Shown here one piece after another: positions 1 to 5,547 of a stretch of 5,547 nt of DNA. The DNA is from Bdellovibrionaceae bacterium UBA2466 (lineage in GTDB: Bacteria > Bdellovibrionota > FAC87 > UBA2466), in contig DDPO01000122.1 in assembly GCA_002342225.1 (NCBI GenBank), positions 59,319 to 64,865 on the forward strand. The letters run 5' to 3'. Position 1 is the first letter of the stretch; the number at the start of each line of letters is the position of its first letter. Under the pieces are notes generated by a model. The model worked only from the letters and a program-made list of their open reading frames with translations, made no database searches and was not told the DNA's origin. The position numbers and the translations under genes were made by a program.

Positions 1-270
1 TTCTTAGATATTGAAAAGTTGGGGTTTGCCCTGCCTACAGGATTAGTAGCCTTCATTCAGTTTCATATGTTCATGATCAAGACTTTGCTAGTGGTTTTTG
101 TTGTGATGTGGCTCCGCTGGACGCTTCCTCGACTTCGTGTCGACCAATTGATGGGAATGTGTTGGAAAGGTTTGTTGCCGCTAGCTTTCTTTAACGTTTT
201 GGGAACTGCACTTTGGATGTGGGTATTTAAAGGTCAGTCCCTCATGCAACTATTGGCGGGGCATGGGTGA
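1..270 (+). CDS. nuoH: NADH-quinone oxidoreductase subunit H (NuoH), C-terminal fragment
   Basis: This is the 3' end of the gene for the complex I membrane subunit that forms the heel and part of the quinone chamber. The reading frame is open from base 1 and ends at TGA 268-270, leaving 89 residues; the rest lies upstream of the window. The most diagnostic piece is the family signature [13 protein letters not shown] followed by [13 protein letters not shown] (about residues 38-65 of the fragment), which matches the conserved NuoH/ND1 pattern RaTlPRxRyDQLMxlGWKxllPl. Two small departures are Val for the usual Tyr in RYDQLM and Cys for the usual Gly before WK. The fragment spans the last two membrane helices, [17 protein letters not shown] and [19 protein letters not shown]. 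The quinone-site acidic loop of NuoH is upstream and cannot be judged. nuoJ starts only 3 nt after the stop, so the usual nuoI gene is not in between. Confidence 0.96.
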   Translation, partial: FLDIEKLGFALPTGLVAFIQFHMFMIKTLLVVFVVMWLRWTLPRLRVDQLMGMCWKGLLPLAFFNVLGTALWMWVFKGQSLMQLLAGHG

Positions 271-273
271 TTT

Positions 274-777
274 ATGAATAAGGTTTTGCTTTTAGCTGAA
301 ATTTTGACCGTCGCTTCAGCTTTGATCGTGGGATTTCATCCCAATATTCTTTATGCCTCGGTTTTCTTACTGTTCACTTTCTGCGGCGTCGCAGTGATGT
401 TCCTTTTTGCCGGCGCCGATTTCCTCGCAGGGGCTCAAGTTATTATTTATGTTGGTGGTGTGACGATCTTGATTCTGTTCGCCATCATGTTGACCCAGTG
501 GCTTTACAAGATCAAATTGGCGGACATCAGAAACAAGATGGTTGTCCCGGCCTTGCTATCAGCTGCGGTTGGAGTGTTTTTATATCGTGCACTTCATCAA
601 ATGGTGGCAGCTCTTCCTCCTCAAACACCAGAAGCTTTAGAAAAATTTACGGCCACTCCTAAGACGGCTGCTATTGGACAAGCTCTTTTGGGTGGTTATC
701 TTTTTCCGTTTGAAGCCATCACTATTTTGCTCTTAGGAGCGATGGTGGGTGCTGTTTGGTTAGCGAGGCCCGAATGA
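274..777 (+). CDS. nuoJ: NADH-quinone oxidoreductase subunit J (NuoJ)
   Basis: NuoJ (ND6 family, 167 aa, a normal bacterial length) is a small membrane subunit that couples the quinone site to the proton pumps. Five membrane helices are visible at about residues 3-20, 25-47, 53-75, 87-108 and 137-164. The signature is in helix 3: ADFLAGAQVIIYVGG then VTILILFAIMLT (residues 48-74), matching the family pattern AeFLaxxQviVYxGaxxxLfLFxxMl. It includes Tyr59 in the region that forms a pi-bulge in known structures. The C-terminal segment GYLFPFEAITILLLGAMVGAV is also typical (teyllPFElxxxLLLxAmvGAi). ATG 274 is chosen because it lies 3 nt after the nuoH stop and gives a normal N-terminus. The upstream GGGTG is a weak ribosome site, so translation is probably coupled to nuoH. 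The last codon and stop overlap the nuoK start (ATGA). Confidence 0.96.
   Translation: MNKVLLLAEILTVASALIVGFHPNILYASVFLLFTFCGVAVMFLFAGADFLAGAQVIIYVGGVTILILFAIMLTQWLYKIKLADIRNKMVVPALLSAAVGVFLYRALHQMVAALPPQTPEALEKFTATPKTAAIGQALLGGYLFPFEAITILLLGAMVGAVWLARPE
765..768 (+). promoter_or_regulatory. ribosome binding site of nuoK (inside nuoJ)
   Basis: GAGG lies within the last codons of nuoJ, five bases before ATG 774. It decides the nuoK start in favour of the ATGA overlap over TTG 756 or ATG 786. The stop-start overlap suggests that ribosomes finishing nuoJ restart on nuoK. Confidence 0.6.
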
Positions 778-1100
778 ATCATCTCATGCAATTTAGTTCA
801 AGTTTGCAGGGGTACTTAGCCGTAGGGGCTATCCTTTTTTCTCTTGGAGTTTTTTGTGTGCTCACACGAAAAAATGCCATTGGAATTTTGTTGGGGATTG
901 AACTTATCCTCAATGCTGCAGGAATCAATTTTGTCGCTTTTAGTAAGTTTAGAACCGGTTTGATTGACGGTCAGATTGTGGCTCTCTTCATCATGCTGAT
1001 TGCAGCAGCTGAAGCAGCAGTTGCTCTCGCCGTGATCTTGCGTTTTTATAGGCTTAAACAAACCATTGATGCAGATGAAGCTAGCATCATGAGGAACTAA
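774..1100 (+). CDS. nuoK: NADH-quinone oxidoreductase subunit K (NuoK)
   Basis: NuoK (ND4L family) has 108 residues and three membrane helices at about 12-30, 36-57 and 67-90. It is part of the proton path next to NuoN. The two membrane glutamates essential in E. coli (E36 and E72) correspond to E43 in GIELILNAAGINF and E80 in LIAAAEAAVALAVILRF. The DGQIVALFI stretch and the Arg/Lys-rich end after helix 3 (RFYRLKQ) are also family features. The start was set at ATG 774, which overlaps the nuoJ TGA as ATGA and has GAGG (765-768) five bases upstream. The frame stays open to a TTG at 756, but that start would add six residues with no family counterpart; ATG 786 is too far from the ribosome site. 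TAA 1098-1100 is followed after one base by the nuoL ATG. Confidence 0.96.
   Translation: MNHLMQFSSSLQGYLAVGAILFSLGVFCVLTRKNAIGILLGIELILNAAGINFVAFSKFRTGLIDGQIVALFIMLIAAAEAAVALAVILRFYRLKQTIDADEASIMRN
1091..1095 (+). promoter_or_regulatory. ribosome binding site of nuoL (inside nuoK)
   Basis: GAGGA sits six bases before ATG 1102 and overlaps the last sense codons of nuoK. It is a good Shine-Dalgarno match and fixes the nuoL start. Confidence 0.7.
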
Positions 1101-1101
1101 G

Positions 1102-3177
1102 ATGGCACAGCAAGCTTTACTTATTGCTCTGTTTCCCCTTGTAGCGTTTGTGATCCAAGCGCTTTTTGGAAAAAAACTTCCCCGACACGGAGATTTTGTT
1201 TCTGTGTTGGCGATTTTCGGGTCTTTTGTAGTGGCGACTCCGATCTTCATGAAGCTCTTAACAGATGGGCATGTTTTCGATACGTTCCAAGTCACTTGGA
1301 TGGCACTTCCGGGTGTTGAAGCAGCTGGAAAACTTAATAGCGCAGTGAATGTGGTTGTTGGGGTTCTTATTAATAATCTCACAGCTATCATGCTGTTCAT
1401 GGTCACGCTTTGTGCTTCTCTCATTCATCTTTTCTCGACTGGTTATATGCATGGCGAAGAGAGATACCATCTTTTCTTTGCTTACATTTCTTTGTTCTCT
1501 GCGGGGATGTTGGGATTAGTGCTCTCGGACAACCTATTAACTTTCTTCATGTGTTGGGAGCTCATGGGGCTTTGCTCCTACCTTTTGATCGGTTTCTATT
1601 ACAAGAAGCCCTCTGCCATTAATGCCAGTATTAAAGCATTCATGACCACTCGAGTGGGTGACACGATGTTTTTCCTAGGCATAGCAGGGCTCTACTATGT
1701 GTACGGAACTAGCAATTTCATGGCGATTTATAAAGCTATCGAATCTGGAGTCGCTAGCAACATCACGATTGCTGGGTTTCCTGCTCTAGCTTTTATTGGA
1801 TTTATGGTCATGATGGGAACAGTTGGTAAATCGGCCCAATTTCCACTTCATGTTTGGTTACCTGACGCGATGGAAGGTCCCACTCCTGTTTCCGCTCTCA
1901 TCCATGCCGCAACGATGGTGGCCGCGGGTGTATTTCTTTTAATCCGAATGTTCCCTCTACTAGAGGCTTCTCATGTAGTTCTGCCAGTAGTTGCTTACGT
2001 TGGGGCCATCACCGCTTTCTTGGCCGCTTGTATTGCGATTGTTCAAGTCGATATTAAAAAAGTTCTCGCGTATTCAACAATCAGCCAATTGGGTTACATG
2101 GTGATGGGTGTTGGCGTTGGAGCCTTTGCACCCGGTTTCATGCATTTGGTAACCCACGCTTGTTTTAAGGCTTGTCTCTTTTTGTGCTCAGGTTCAGTCA
2201 TTCACTCTGTTCATACGCAGGACATGAGAGAGATGGGGGGATTAAAATCTAAAATGCCCATTACATTCGCTACGATGTTTATTGCGACTCTAGCGATTAG
2301 TGGCGTTCCCGGATTCTCCGGCTTTGTAAGTAAAGATCGAATTTTGGGTGGAGCCCTTGCGTATAGCATGGAACATCACGGCCACTATTTGATTCCTCTT
2401 CTTGGATTTGCAACTGCGGGTATCACTGCTTTTTATATGTTCCGTATGATTTATATGACTTTCTTTGGCCATGCTCGTGATGAACACAAGCATCACCATG
2501 CTCATGAACAGCCGCTGACCATGACGATTCCTTTGATGATTTTGGCCGCACTTTCATTTGCAATTGTTTTTGCAGGGCCCACCGGTATCGAGTCGGTAGA
2601 CCATATTATGCCGGTGAAATGGTTTGATCACGCTTTAGAGGGGGCACAAAAAGAGATGGGAATTGCTGAACATCTCTCTCCAGAATCTGAAGCAATTCAT
2701 CACCATGCTCATGGTCTAGCCTTAATGCTCTCATTAGCTGTGGCTGGATTGGGTATCTTCATATCTTCGATCACCTATTTGAAGCATTTGATTAACGCTG
2801 AATCGATCAAACGAATGACCGGACCTCTTTATACATTGCTATGGAACAAATATTACTTCGATGAGTTGTATCTTGGAGTTCTTATTCAAAAAGGGCTTCT
2901 CAACTTCAATCGAATGTTAGCTATGTTTGATGACAAAGTTGTAGATCGTATTTTTGTGGATGGCTGGCGAGACATCACGATGGTTGTCAAAAGTGTTATT
3001 GGCAGATTTGACGATGTTGTTGTCGACCGGGTCATGGTGGATGGAACAGCCGATGTCACTGCAGGTGGCGGTTGGGTTCTTCGCCAATTCCAAACTGGAA
3101 AGGTTCAACAATATTTGGTCTTGACAATGATAGTAATCATTGTGGCTTTGTTTTATGCAAATTTGGGCTTGAAGTAG
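1102..3177 (+). CDS. nuoL: NADH-quinone oxidoreductase subunit L (NuoL), distal antiporter-like pump subunit
   Basis: NuoL (ND5 family, Mrp-antiporter-like) is the distal proton-pumping module, with a lateral helix that clamps the membrane arm. Key residues, by comparison with E. coli NuoL: E153 in CWELMGLCSY (E144), R184 and D187 in TTRVGD (R175, D178), K243 in VGKSAQFPLHVWLPDAMEGP (K229), H268 in LIHAATMV (H254), H348, H352 and K356 in HLVTHACFKACLF (H334, H338, K342), and K411/D412 in FVSKDRIL (K399, D400). All are intact. About 16 membrane helices are expected, with the lateral-helix region around 575-665 (YYFDELY at 584-590) and a last helix at 671-688. At 691 aa it is longer than E. coli NuoL (613 aa). 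The extra length lies partly in a His/Glu-rich linker (about 493-537) and partly in a duplicated 27-residue unit (609-635 and 636-662). Two HHHAH clusters occur at 464-468 and 533-537. ATG 1102 follows a GAGGA site and sits one base after nuoK. Gene context excludes a free-standing MrpA. Confidence 0.97.
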   Translation: MAQQALLIALFPLVAFVIQALFGKKLPRHGDFVSVLAIFGSFVVATPIFMKLLTDGHVFDTFQVTWMALPGVEAAGKLNSAVNVVVGVLINNLTAIMLFMVTLCASLIHLFSTGYMHGEERYHLFFAYISLFSAGMLGLVLSDNLLTFFMCWELMGLCSYLLIGFYYKKPSAINASIKAFMTTRVGDTMFFLGIAGLYYVYGTSNFMAIYKAIESGVASNITIAGFPALAFIGFMVMMGTVGKSAQFPLHVWLPDAMEGPTPVSALIHAATMVAAGVFLLIRMFPLLEASHVVLPVVAYVGAITAFLAACIAIVQVDIKKVLAYSTISQLGYMVMGVGVGAFAPGFMHLVTHACFKACLFLCSGSVIHSVHTQDMREMGGLKSKMPITFATMFIATLAISGVPGFSGFVSKDRILGGALAYSMEHHGHYLIPLLGFATAGITAFYMFRMIYMTFFGHARDEHKHHHAHEQPLTMTIPLMILAALSFAIVFAGPTGIESVDHIMPVKWFDHALEGAQKEMGIAEHLSPESEAIHHHAHGLALMLSLAVAGLGIFISSITYLKHLINAESIKRMTGPLYTLLWNKYYFDELYLGVLIQKGLLNFNRMLAMFDDKVVDRIFVDGWRDITMVVKSVIGRFDDVVVDRVMVDGTADVTAGGGWVLRQFQTGKVQQYLVLTMIVIIVALFYANLGLK
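2491..2506 (+). repeat. 16-bp direct repeat in nuoL, copy 1 (His cluster)
   Basis: CATCACCATGCTCATG occurs here and again, identically, at 2698-2713. The spacing is 207 bp, an exact number of codons, so both copies encode HHHAH (residues 464-468 and 533-537). This copy lies just after the predicted helix 13 in a His/Glu-rich loop, DEHKHHHAHEQ (460-470), placed on the cytoplasmic side by family topology. Confidence 0.85.
2698..2713 (+). repeat. 16-bp direct repeat in nuoL, copy 2 (His cluster)
   Basis: This is the second identical copy of CATCACCATGCTCATG. It encodes HHHAH at residues 533-537, just before the helix GLALMLSLAVAGLGIFI. By family topology this is the periplasmic loop between helices 14 and 15, the opposite membrane face from copy 1. 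The identity stops abruptly on both sides. Confidence 0.85.
2926..3006 (+). repeat. NuoL C-terminal 27-residue tandem unit, copy 1
   Basis: This encodes NuoL residues 609-635, beginning FDDKVVDRIFVDGWRDIT. Twelve of the first 18 residues are identical to the next unit. The unit length is 27 residues: Phe recurs at 609, 636 and 663. It lies in the region of the lateral helix leading to the final membrane helix. Confidence 0.75.
3007..3087 (+). repeat. NuoL C-terminal 27-residue tandem unit, copy 2
   Basis: This encodes NuoL residues 636-662, beginning FDDVVVDRVMVDGTADVT. Of the 12 residues shared with copy 1, only four use the same codon and eight use a synonymous one. The duplication therefore looks old and kept at the protein level. 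It runs into the family-conserved QTGKVQQY motif before the last helix. Confidence 0.75.
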
Positions 3178-3193
3178 AGTCCAAGGTTTTTTG

Positions 3194-3203
3194 AAAGGGA
3201 GAG
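3194..3203 (+). promoter_or_regulatory. ribosome binding site of nuoM
   Basis: The purine run AAAGGGAGAG immediately precedes ATG 3205 and is the only recognisable signal in the 27-nt nuoL-nuoM gap. No hairpin terminator or promoter is visible there, so nuoM reads from the upstream transcript. Confidence 0.7.
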
Positions 3204-3204
3204 T

Positions 3205-4719
3205 ATGTTTCCGATTCTATCTGTAATGACCTATATCCCCTTGTTGGGAATGATTGCTGTTTTAGCTACCCCCAGAAACAATCCGAATCTTGCAAGATGG
3301 ATTTCGGTAGTAGCAACAGCGATTCCTCTAGCCTTGGGTGTCTATGTTTATATGCACTTTGATCGAACGACAGCGAGTATGCAGTTTGTTGAACAGTTTG
3401 ATTGGATTAAGCCCTTCAATATTCAGTACTACATGGGAATCGATGGGCTTAGCGTACCCATGGTACTCTTGACTGTTCTTCTTTCTTTTCTCTGTGTTAT
3501 TGCCTCTTGGGGAATCGAAGATGGGGTTAAGGGCTACTATGCGATGTTTTTATTTCTTGAAACAGGCATGATGGGAGTTTTCTGTGCGCTTGATTTCTTC
3601 CTATTCTTCCTGTTCTGGGAAATCATGCTTCTACCGATGTACTTCCTGATTGGAATCTGGGGGGGTAAAGAGAAAGTTTACGCTGCGATTAAGTTCTTCC
3701 TGTACACTTTATTCGGTTCGGTATTGATGCTTTTGGTGATGGTCGGCATGTACTACTACTCTGAACCACATACCTTCAATCTGCTGCAACTCGCTCAAGG
3801 ACACCAATTTGTAGGAAAAACAGTAGCTCTTTTTGGACATCAGTTGCCACTCGACAAACTATTCTGGATCGGCCTCTTCATCGGATTTGCGATCAAAGTA
3901 CCGGTTTGGCCTTTTCACACTTGGTTGCCATGGGCCCACGTAGAAGCTCCTACAGCGGTGTCTGTGATTCTTGCAGGTGTACTCTTGAAGATGGGAACTT
4001 ACGGTATTCTTCGTATGAATTATCCCATCCTTCCGGAAGCGACGCTATGGGCATCGAACTTCATGATGATTCTTGGAGTGATTAACATTCTTTATGGAGC
4101 TTTCTGTGCGATGGCTCAGAAAGATCTTAAGAAATTGGTGGCTTATTCGTCCGTCTCTCACATGGGTTATGTGATCGTGGGTATGGCTAGCTTCACTACT
4201 GCTGGAGTTAACGGAGCAGTTTTGCAGATGTTTAATCACGGCACTTCTACCGCAATGTTGTTCTTGCTTGTAGGGGTTGTTTACGATCGAGTTCATCATC
4301 GTTGGATTGTGAAGCCGGATGGTTCTAAAGGTTTCGGTGGTATTGCTTCAGTCGTTCCTGTTTATACTGGAATCATGGCTATCGGTCTTTTTGCTTCGCT
4401 AGGTCTTCCAGGACTCAGTGGTTTCATCAGTGAAGCTTTGGTGTTTTTAGGGGCTTTCTCGAACCCAAAATTTCAAACCTATGTTGTGATCGGTTCTTTG
4501 GGTATTTTGCTAGGAGCTGCTTACTTGTTATGGATGTTCATGAGAGTGTTCTTAGGACCTCTTAATGAAGAGCACAAAGATTTAGAGGATATTAATTGGA
4601 GAGAAATTTTCACATTAGCTCCGCTTTGTGTGTTGGTGATCGTATTGGGTGTGTACCCAATGCCAGTTCTAAATCTCATGGGAACCACCATTGAAAAGCT
4701 ATTAACGCTATTCTCTTGA
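3205..4719 (+). CDS. nuoM: NADH-quinone oxidoreductase subunit M (NuoM), central antiporter-like pump subunit
   Basis: NuoM (ND4 family) is the middle proton-pump module of the membrane arm. Its 504 residues match the usual bacterial length, with about 14 membrane helices. Diagnostic residues by comparison with E. coli NuoM: E139 in FWEIMLLPMYFLIG (E144), K231 in FAIKVPVWPFHTWLPWAHVE (K234), K262 in AGVLLKMGTYG (K265), H345 in QMFNHG (H348), and E410 in LPGLSGFISEALVFLG (E407). The terminal Glu in that last motif, where NuoL has Lys, separates NuoM from NuoL. The YYMGIDGLSVPMVLLT stretch (75-90) is also typical. A short basic insertion, WIVKPDGSKGFGG (367-379), follows the DRVHHR motif. ATG 3205 is preceded by AAAGGGAGAG at suitable spacing. 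The 27-nt gap from nuoL holds only this ribosome site, and nuoN follows after 14 nt. Confidence 0.97.
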   Translation: MFPILSVMTYIPLLGMIAVLATPRNNPNLARWISVVATAIPLALGVYVYMHFDRTTASMQFVEQFDWIKPFNIQYYMGIDGLSVPMVLLTVLLSFLCVIASWGIEDGVKGYYAMFLFLETGMMGVFCALDFFLFFLFWEIMLLPMYFLIGIWGGKEKVYAAIKFFLYTLFGSVLMLLVMVGMYYYSEPHTFNLLQLAQGHQFVGKTVALFGHQLPLDKLFWIGLFIGFAIKVPVWPFHTWLPWAHVEAPTAVSVILAGVLLKMGTYGILRMNYPILPEATLWASNFMMILGVINILYGAFCAMAQKDLKKLVAYSSVSHMGYVIVGMASFTTAGVNGAVLQMFNHGTSTAMLFLLVGVVYDRVHHRWIVKPDGSKGFGGIASVVPVYTGIMAIGLFASLGLPGLSGFISEALVFLGAFSNPKFQTYVVIGSLGILLGAAYLLWMFMRVFLGPLNEEHKDLEDINWREIFTLAPLCVLVIVLGVYPMPVLNLMGTTIEKLLTLFS

Positions 4720-4722
4720 TGT

Positions 4723-4728
4723 AAGGGG
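4723..4728 (+). promoter_or_regulatory. ribosome binding site of nuoN, supporting a GTG start
   Basis: AAGGGG is five bases upstream of GTG 4734. The strong purine run at ideal spacing is the main reason for calling the non-ATG start of nuoN. Confidence 0.7.
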
Positions 4729-4733
4729 TATTT

Positions 4734-5547
4734 GTGACGCCTGAAACTCTTCATAATATAAAGTTACTGGCTCCCGAGGCCTGTTTGACTCTGTTTTTGT
4801 GTTTCCTGTTTGTGGTCGATGGGCTTTTTCCAAAAGTTCGAACCAACAAATTTTCAATGGTTACAACGGTTGTAGGTTGTATAGCTGCGATTTTATTGAC
4901 CTGCAAAGTTGGAAAAAACCAAGAGGCCTATTTTGGGGGAATGTTGGTTAACGACGGACTCACGAAGTTTTTCCGATACTTCTTATACTTCACTGCTGCA
5001 GTGAGTAGCTATGTAGCTTTCGGTTCAAAAGAGATTGAAAACAAAAGCCGTATGGAATTTTCGTTGCTCCTGCTTTGTACCACTATTGGTATGGGGATCA
5101 TGGCAGCTGCTTCAAACCTTTTAGTTCTCTACATGGGAATTGAGATGGTGAGTATCATCTCCTTTGTGATGGCTGGCTTTAAACGGGACAACTTACGATC
5201 CAACGAAGCTTCATTTAAATATTTAGTTTTTGGTGGAGTGGCATCGGGCCTGATGATTTATGGTTTTAGCTTGTTGTATGGAATTACAGGATCTCTCAAC
5301 TATTCACAAATCAGTGCATTTCTAGTTGCAGCCAACGGAAATTTTGGAGCGATATTTTGGTTCGCATTGGTTCTGATTTACGGCGGATTGGCCTATAAAA
5401 TCTCAGCTTTTCCGATGCACTTCTGGGCACCTGACGTGTATGAAGGGGCTCCTACTCCTGTTGCCACTTTTTTCAGCGTAGGACCGAAAGCGGCAGGATT
5501 TGCTGCTTTTCTAAGAATGTTCCTCACGGTCTTTGCTGTTAAAACGG
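4734..5547 (+). CDS. nuoN: NADH-quinone oxidoreductase subunit N (NuoN), N-terminal part
   Basis: NuoN (ND2 family) is the third antiporter-like pump module, nearest the quinone end. The frame runs from GTG 4734 without a stop to the window edge, giving 271 codons of a protein usually about 480-500 aa; the rest is downstream. Family residues by comparison with E. coli NuoN: E137 in YMGIEMVSIISFVMAGF (E133), K162 in EASFKYLVFGGVASGLMIYG (K158), K222 in YKISAFPMHFWAPDVYEGAP (K217), and K252 in SVGPKAAGFAAFLRMF (K247). The PDVYEGAPTPV motif is the clearest NuoN mark. GTG is chosen because AAGGGG (4723-4728) sits five bases upstream, the LLAPEACLTLFL helix near the start is where NuoN begins, and the first in-frame ATG (4857) would remove helix 1. 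The gene follows nuoM by 14 nt and is probably co-translated. Confidence 0.95.
   Translation, partial: MTPETLHNIKLLAPEACLTLFLCFLFVVDGLFPKVRTNKFSMVTTVVGCIAAILLTCKVGKNQEAYFGGMLVNDGLTKFFRYFLYFTAAVSSYVAFGSKEIENKSRMEFSLLLLCTTIGMGIMAAASNLLVLYMGIEMVSIISFVMAGFKRDNLRSNEASFKYLVFGGVASGLMIYGFSLLYGITGSLNYSQISAFLVAANGNFGAIFWFALVLIYGGLAYKISAFPMHFWAPDVYEGAPTPVATFFSVGPKAAGFAAFLRMFLTVFAVKT

Noticed and set aside
816..1424. A 202-codon open frame on the minus strand across nuoK and the start of nuoL
   Set aside because: It lies opposite two clearly real genes, its product has no recognisable domain, and its composition (Ser/Thr/Lys/Asn-rich) is what the complement of hydrophobic membrane codons gives.
1258..1622. 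Overlapping short open frames on both strands within nuoL (minus 1258-1470, plus 1410-1622)
   Set aside because: They are out of frame with a complete, family-matching nuoL and have no convincing start signal or recognisable product.
2290..3111. Minus-strand open frames inside nuoL (2290-2505 and 2917-3111)
   Set aside because: They are shadows of the sense gene. The second one mirrors the duplicated VDG units and adds no independent evidence.
3178..3204. A possible terminator or promoter in the nuoL-nuoM gap
   Set aside because: The gap is 27 nt with no inverted repeat followed by a T-run and no -35/-10 pair. Only a ribosome binding site is visible.
4045..4754. Minus-strand open frames inside nuoM (4045-4299 and 4521-4754)
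   Set aside because: They have no domain, no upstream signal, and full overlap with intact nuoM and the nuoN leader.
274..5547. An Mrp-type Na+/H+ antiporter, hydrogenase-4/formate hydrogenlyase, or stand-alone antiporter-like cluster in place of complex I
   Set aside because: NuoH, NuoJ and NuoK are all adjacent, the NuoL-M-N order is canonical, and NuoM and NuoN carry their subunit-specific motifs. This fits NDH-1 and not Mrp or Hyc/Hyf modules.
1..5547. A mobile element, CRISPR array, tRNA or other non-coding RNA
   Set aside because: The window is filled end to end by co-directional nuo genes. There are no terminal inverted repeats, repeat-spacer pattern or tRNA-like fold in the few intergenic bases.

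Overview
The window is an uninterrupted piece of a bacterial respiratory complex I operon (NDH-1, proton-pumping NADH:quinone oxidoreductase). It reads entirely on the + strand in the order nuoH (3' end only) - nuoJ - nuoK - nuoL - nuoM - nuoN (5' part only). These genes encode the membrane arm. nuoH gives the quinone-site and heel subunit, nuoJ and nuoK the small linking subunits of the proton path, and nuoL, nuoM and nuoN the three antiporter-like pump modules. All are polytopic membrane proteins. The key charged residues known from E. coli complex I are present wherever the subunit is covered: E43 and E80 in NuoK; E153, K243 and K411/D412 in NuoL; E139, K231, K262 and E410 in NuoM; E137, K162, K222 and K252 in NuoN. 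The sequence therefore looks like a functional pump, not a decayed copy.

Layout: 1-270 is the C-terminal 89 residues of NuoH. 274-777 is NuoJ. 774-1100 is NuoK, overlapping nuoJ by ATGA. 1102-3177 is NuoL. 3205-4719 is NuoM. 4734 to the window end is NuoN from a GTG start, still open at 5547. Junctions are very tight (3 nt, -4 nt, 1 nt, 27 nt, 14 nt), most with purine-rich ribosome binding sites, and I see no internal promoter or terminator. This implies one polycistronic transcript with translational coupling. No stretch over 300 bases lacks a gene.

Organism: a Gram-negative-type bacterium with moderate, slightly AT-leaning base composition (judged by eye) and a full-length membrane arm. 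Codon use looks even across the window. I suspect a delta-proteobacterial or Bdellovibrionota-like lineage, but that is an impression of gene style and not a proof.

Most of the window is ordinary conserved housekeeping sequence, and I found no undescribed system. Three points deserve a second look. nuoI is missing from its usual place between nuoH and nuoJ. NuoL is long (691 aa) and carries a 27-residue tandem duplication near its lateral-helix region. NuoL also has two HHHAH clusters, encoded by an exact 16-bp in-frame direct repeat, that are predicted to lie on opposite sides of the membrane.
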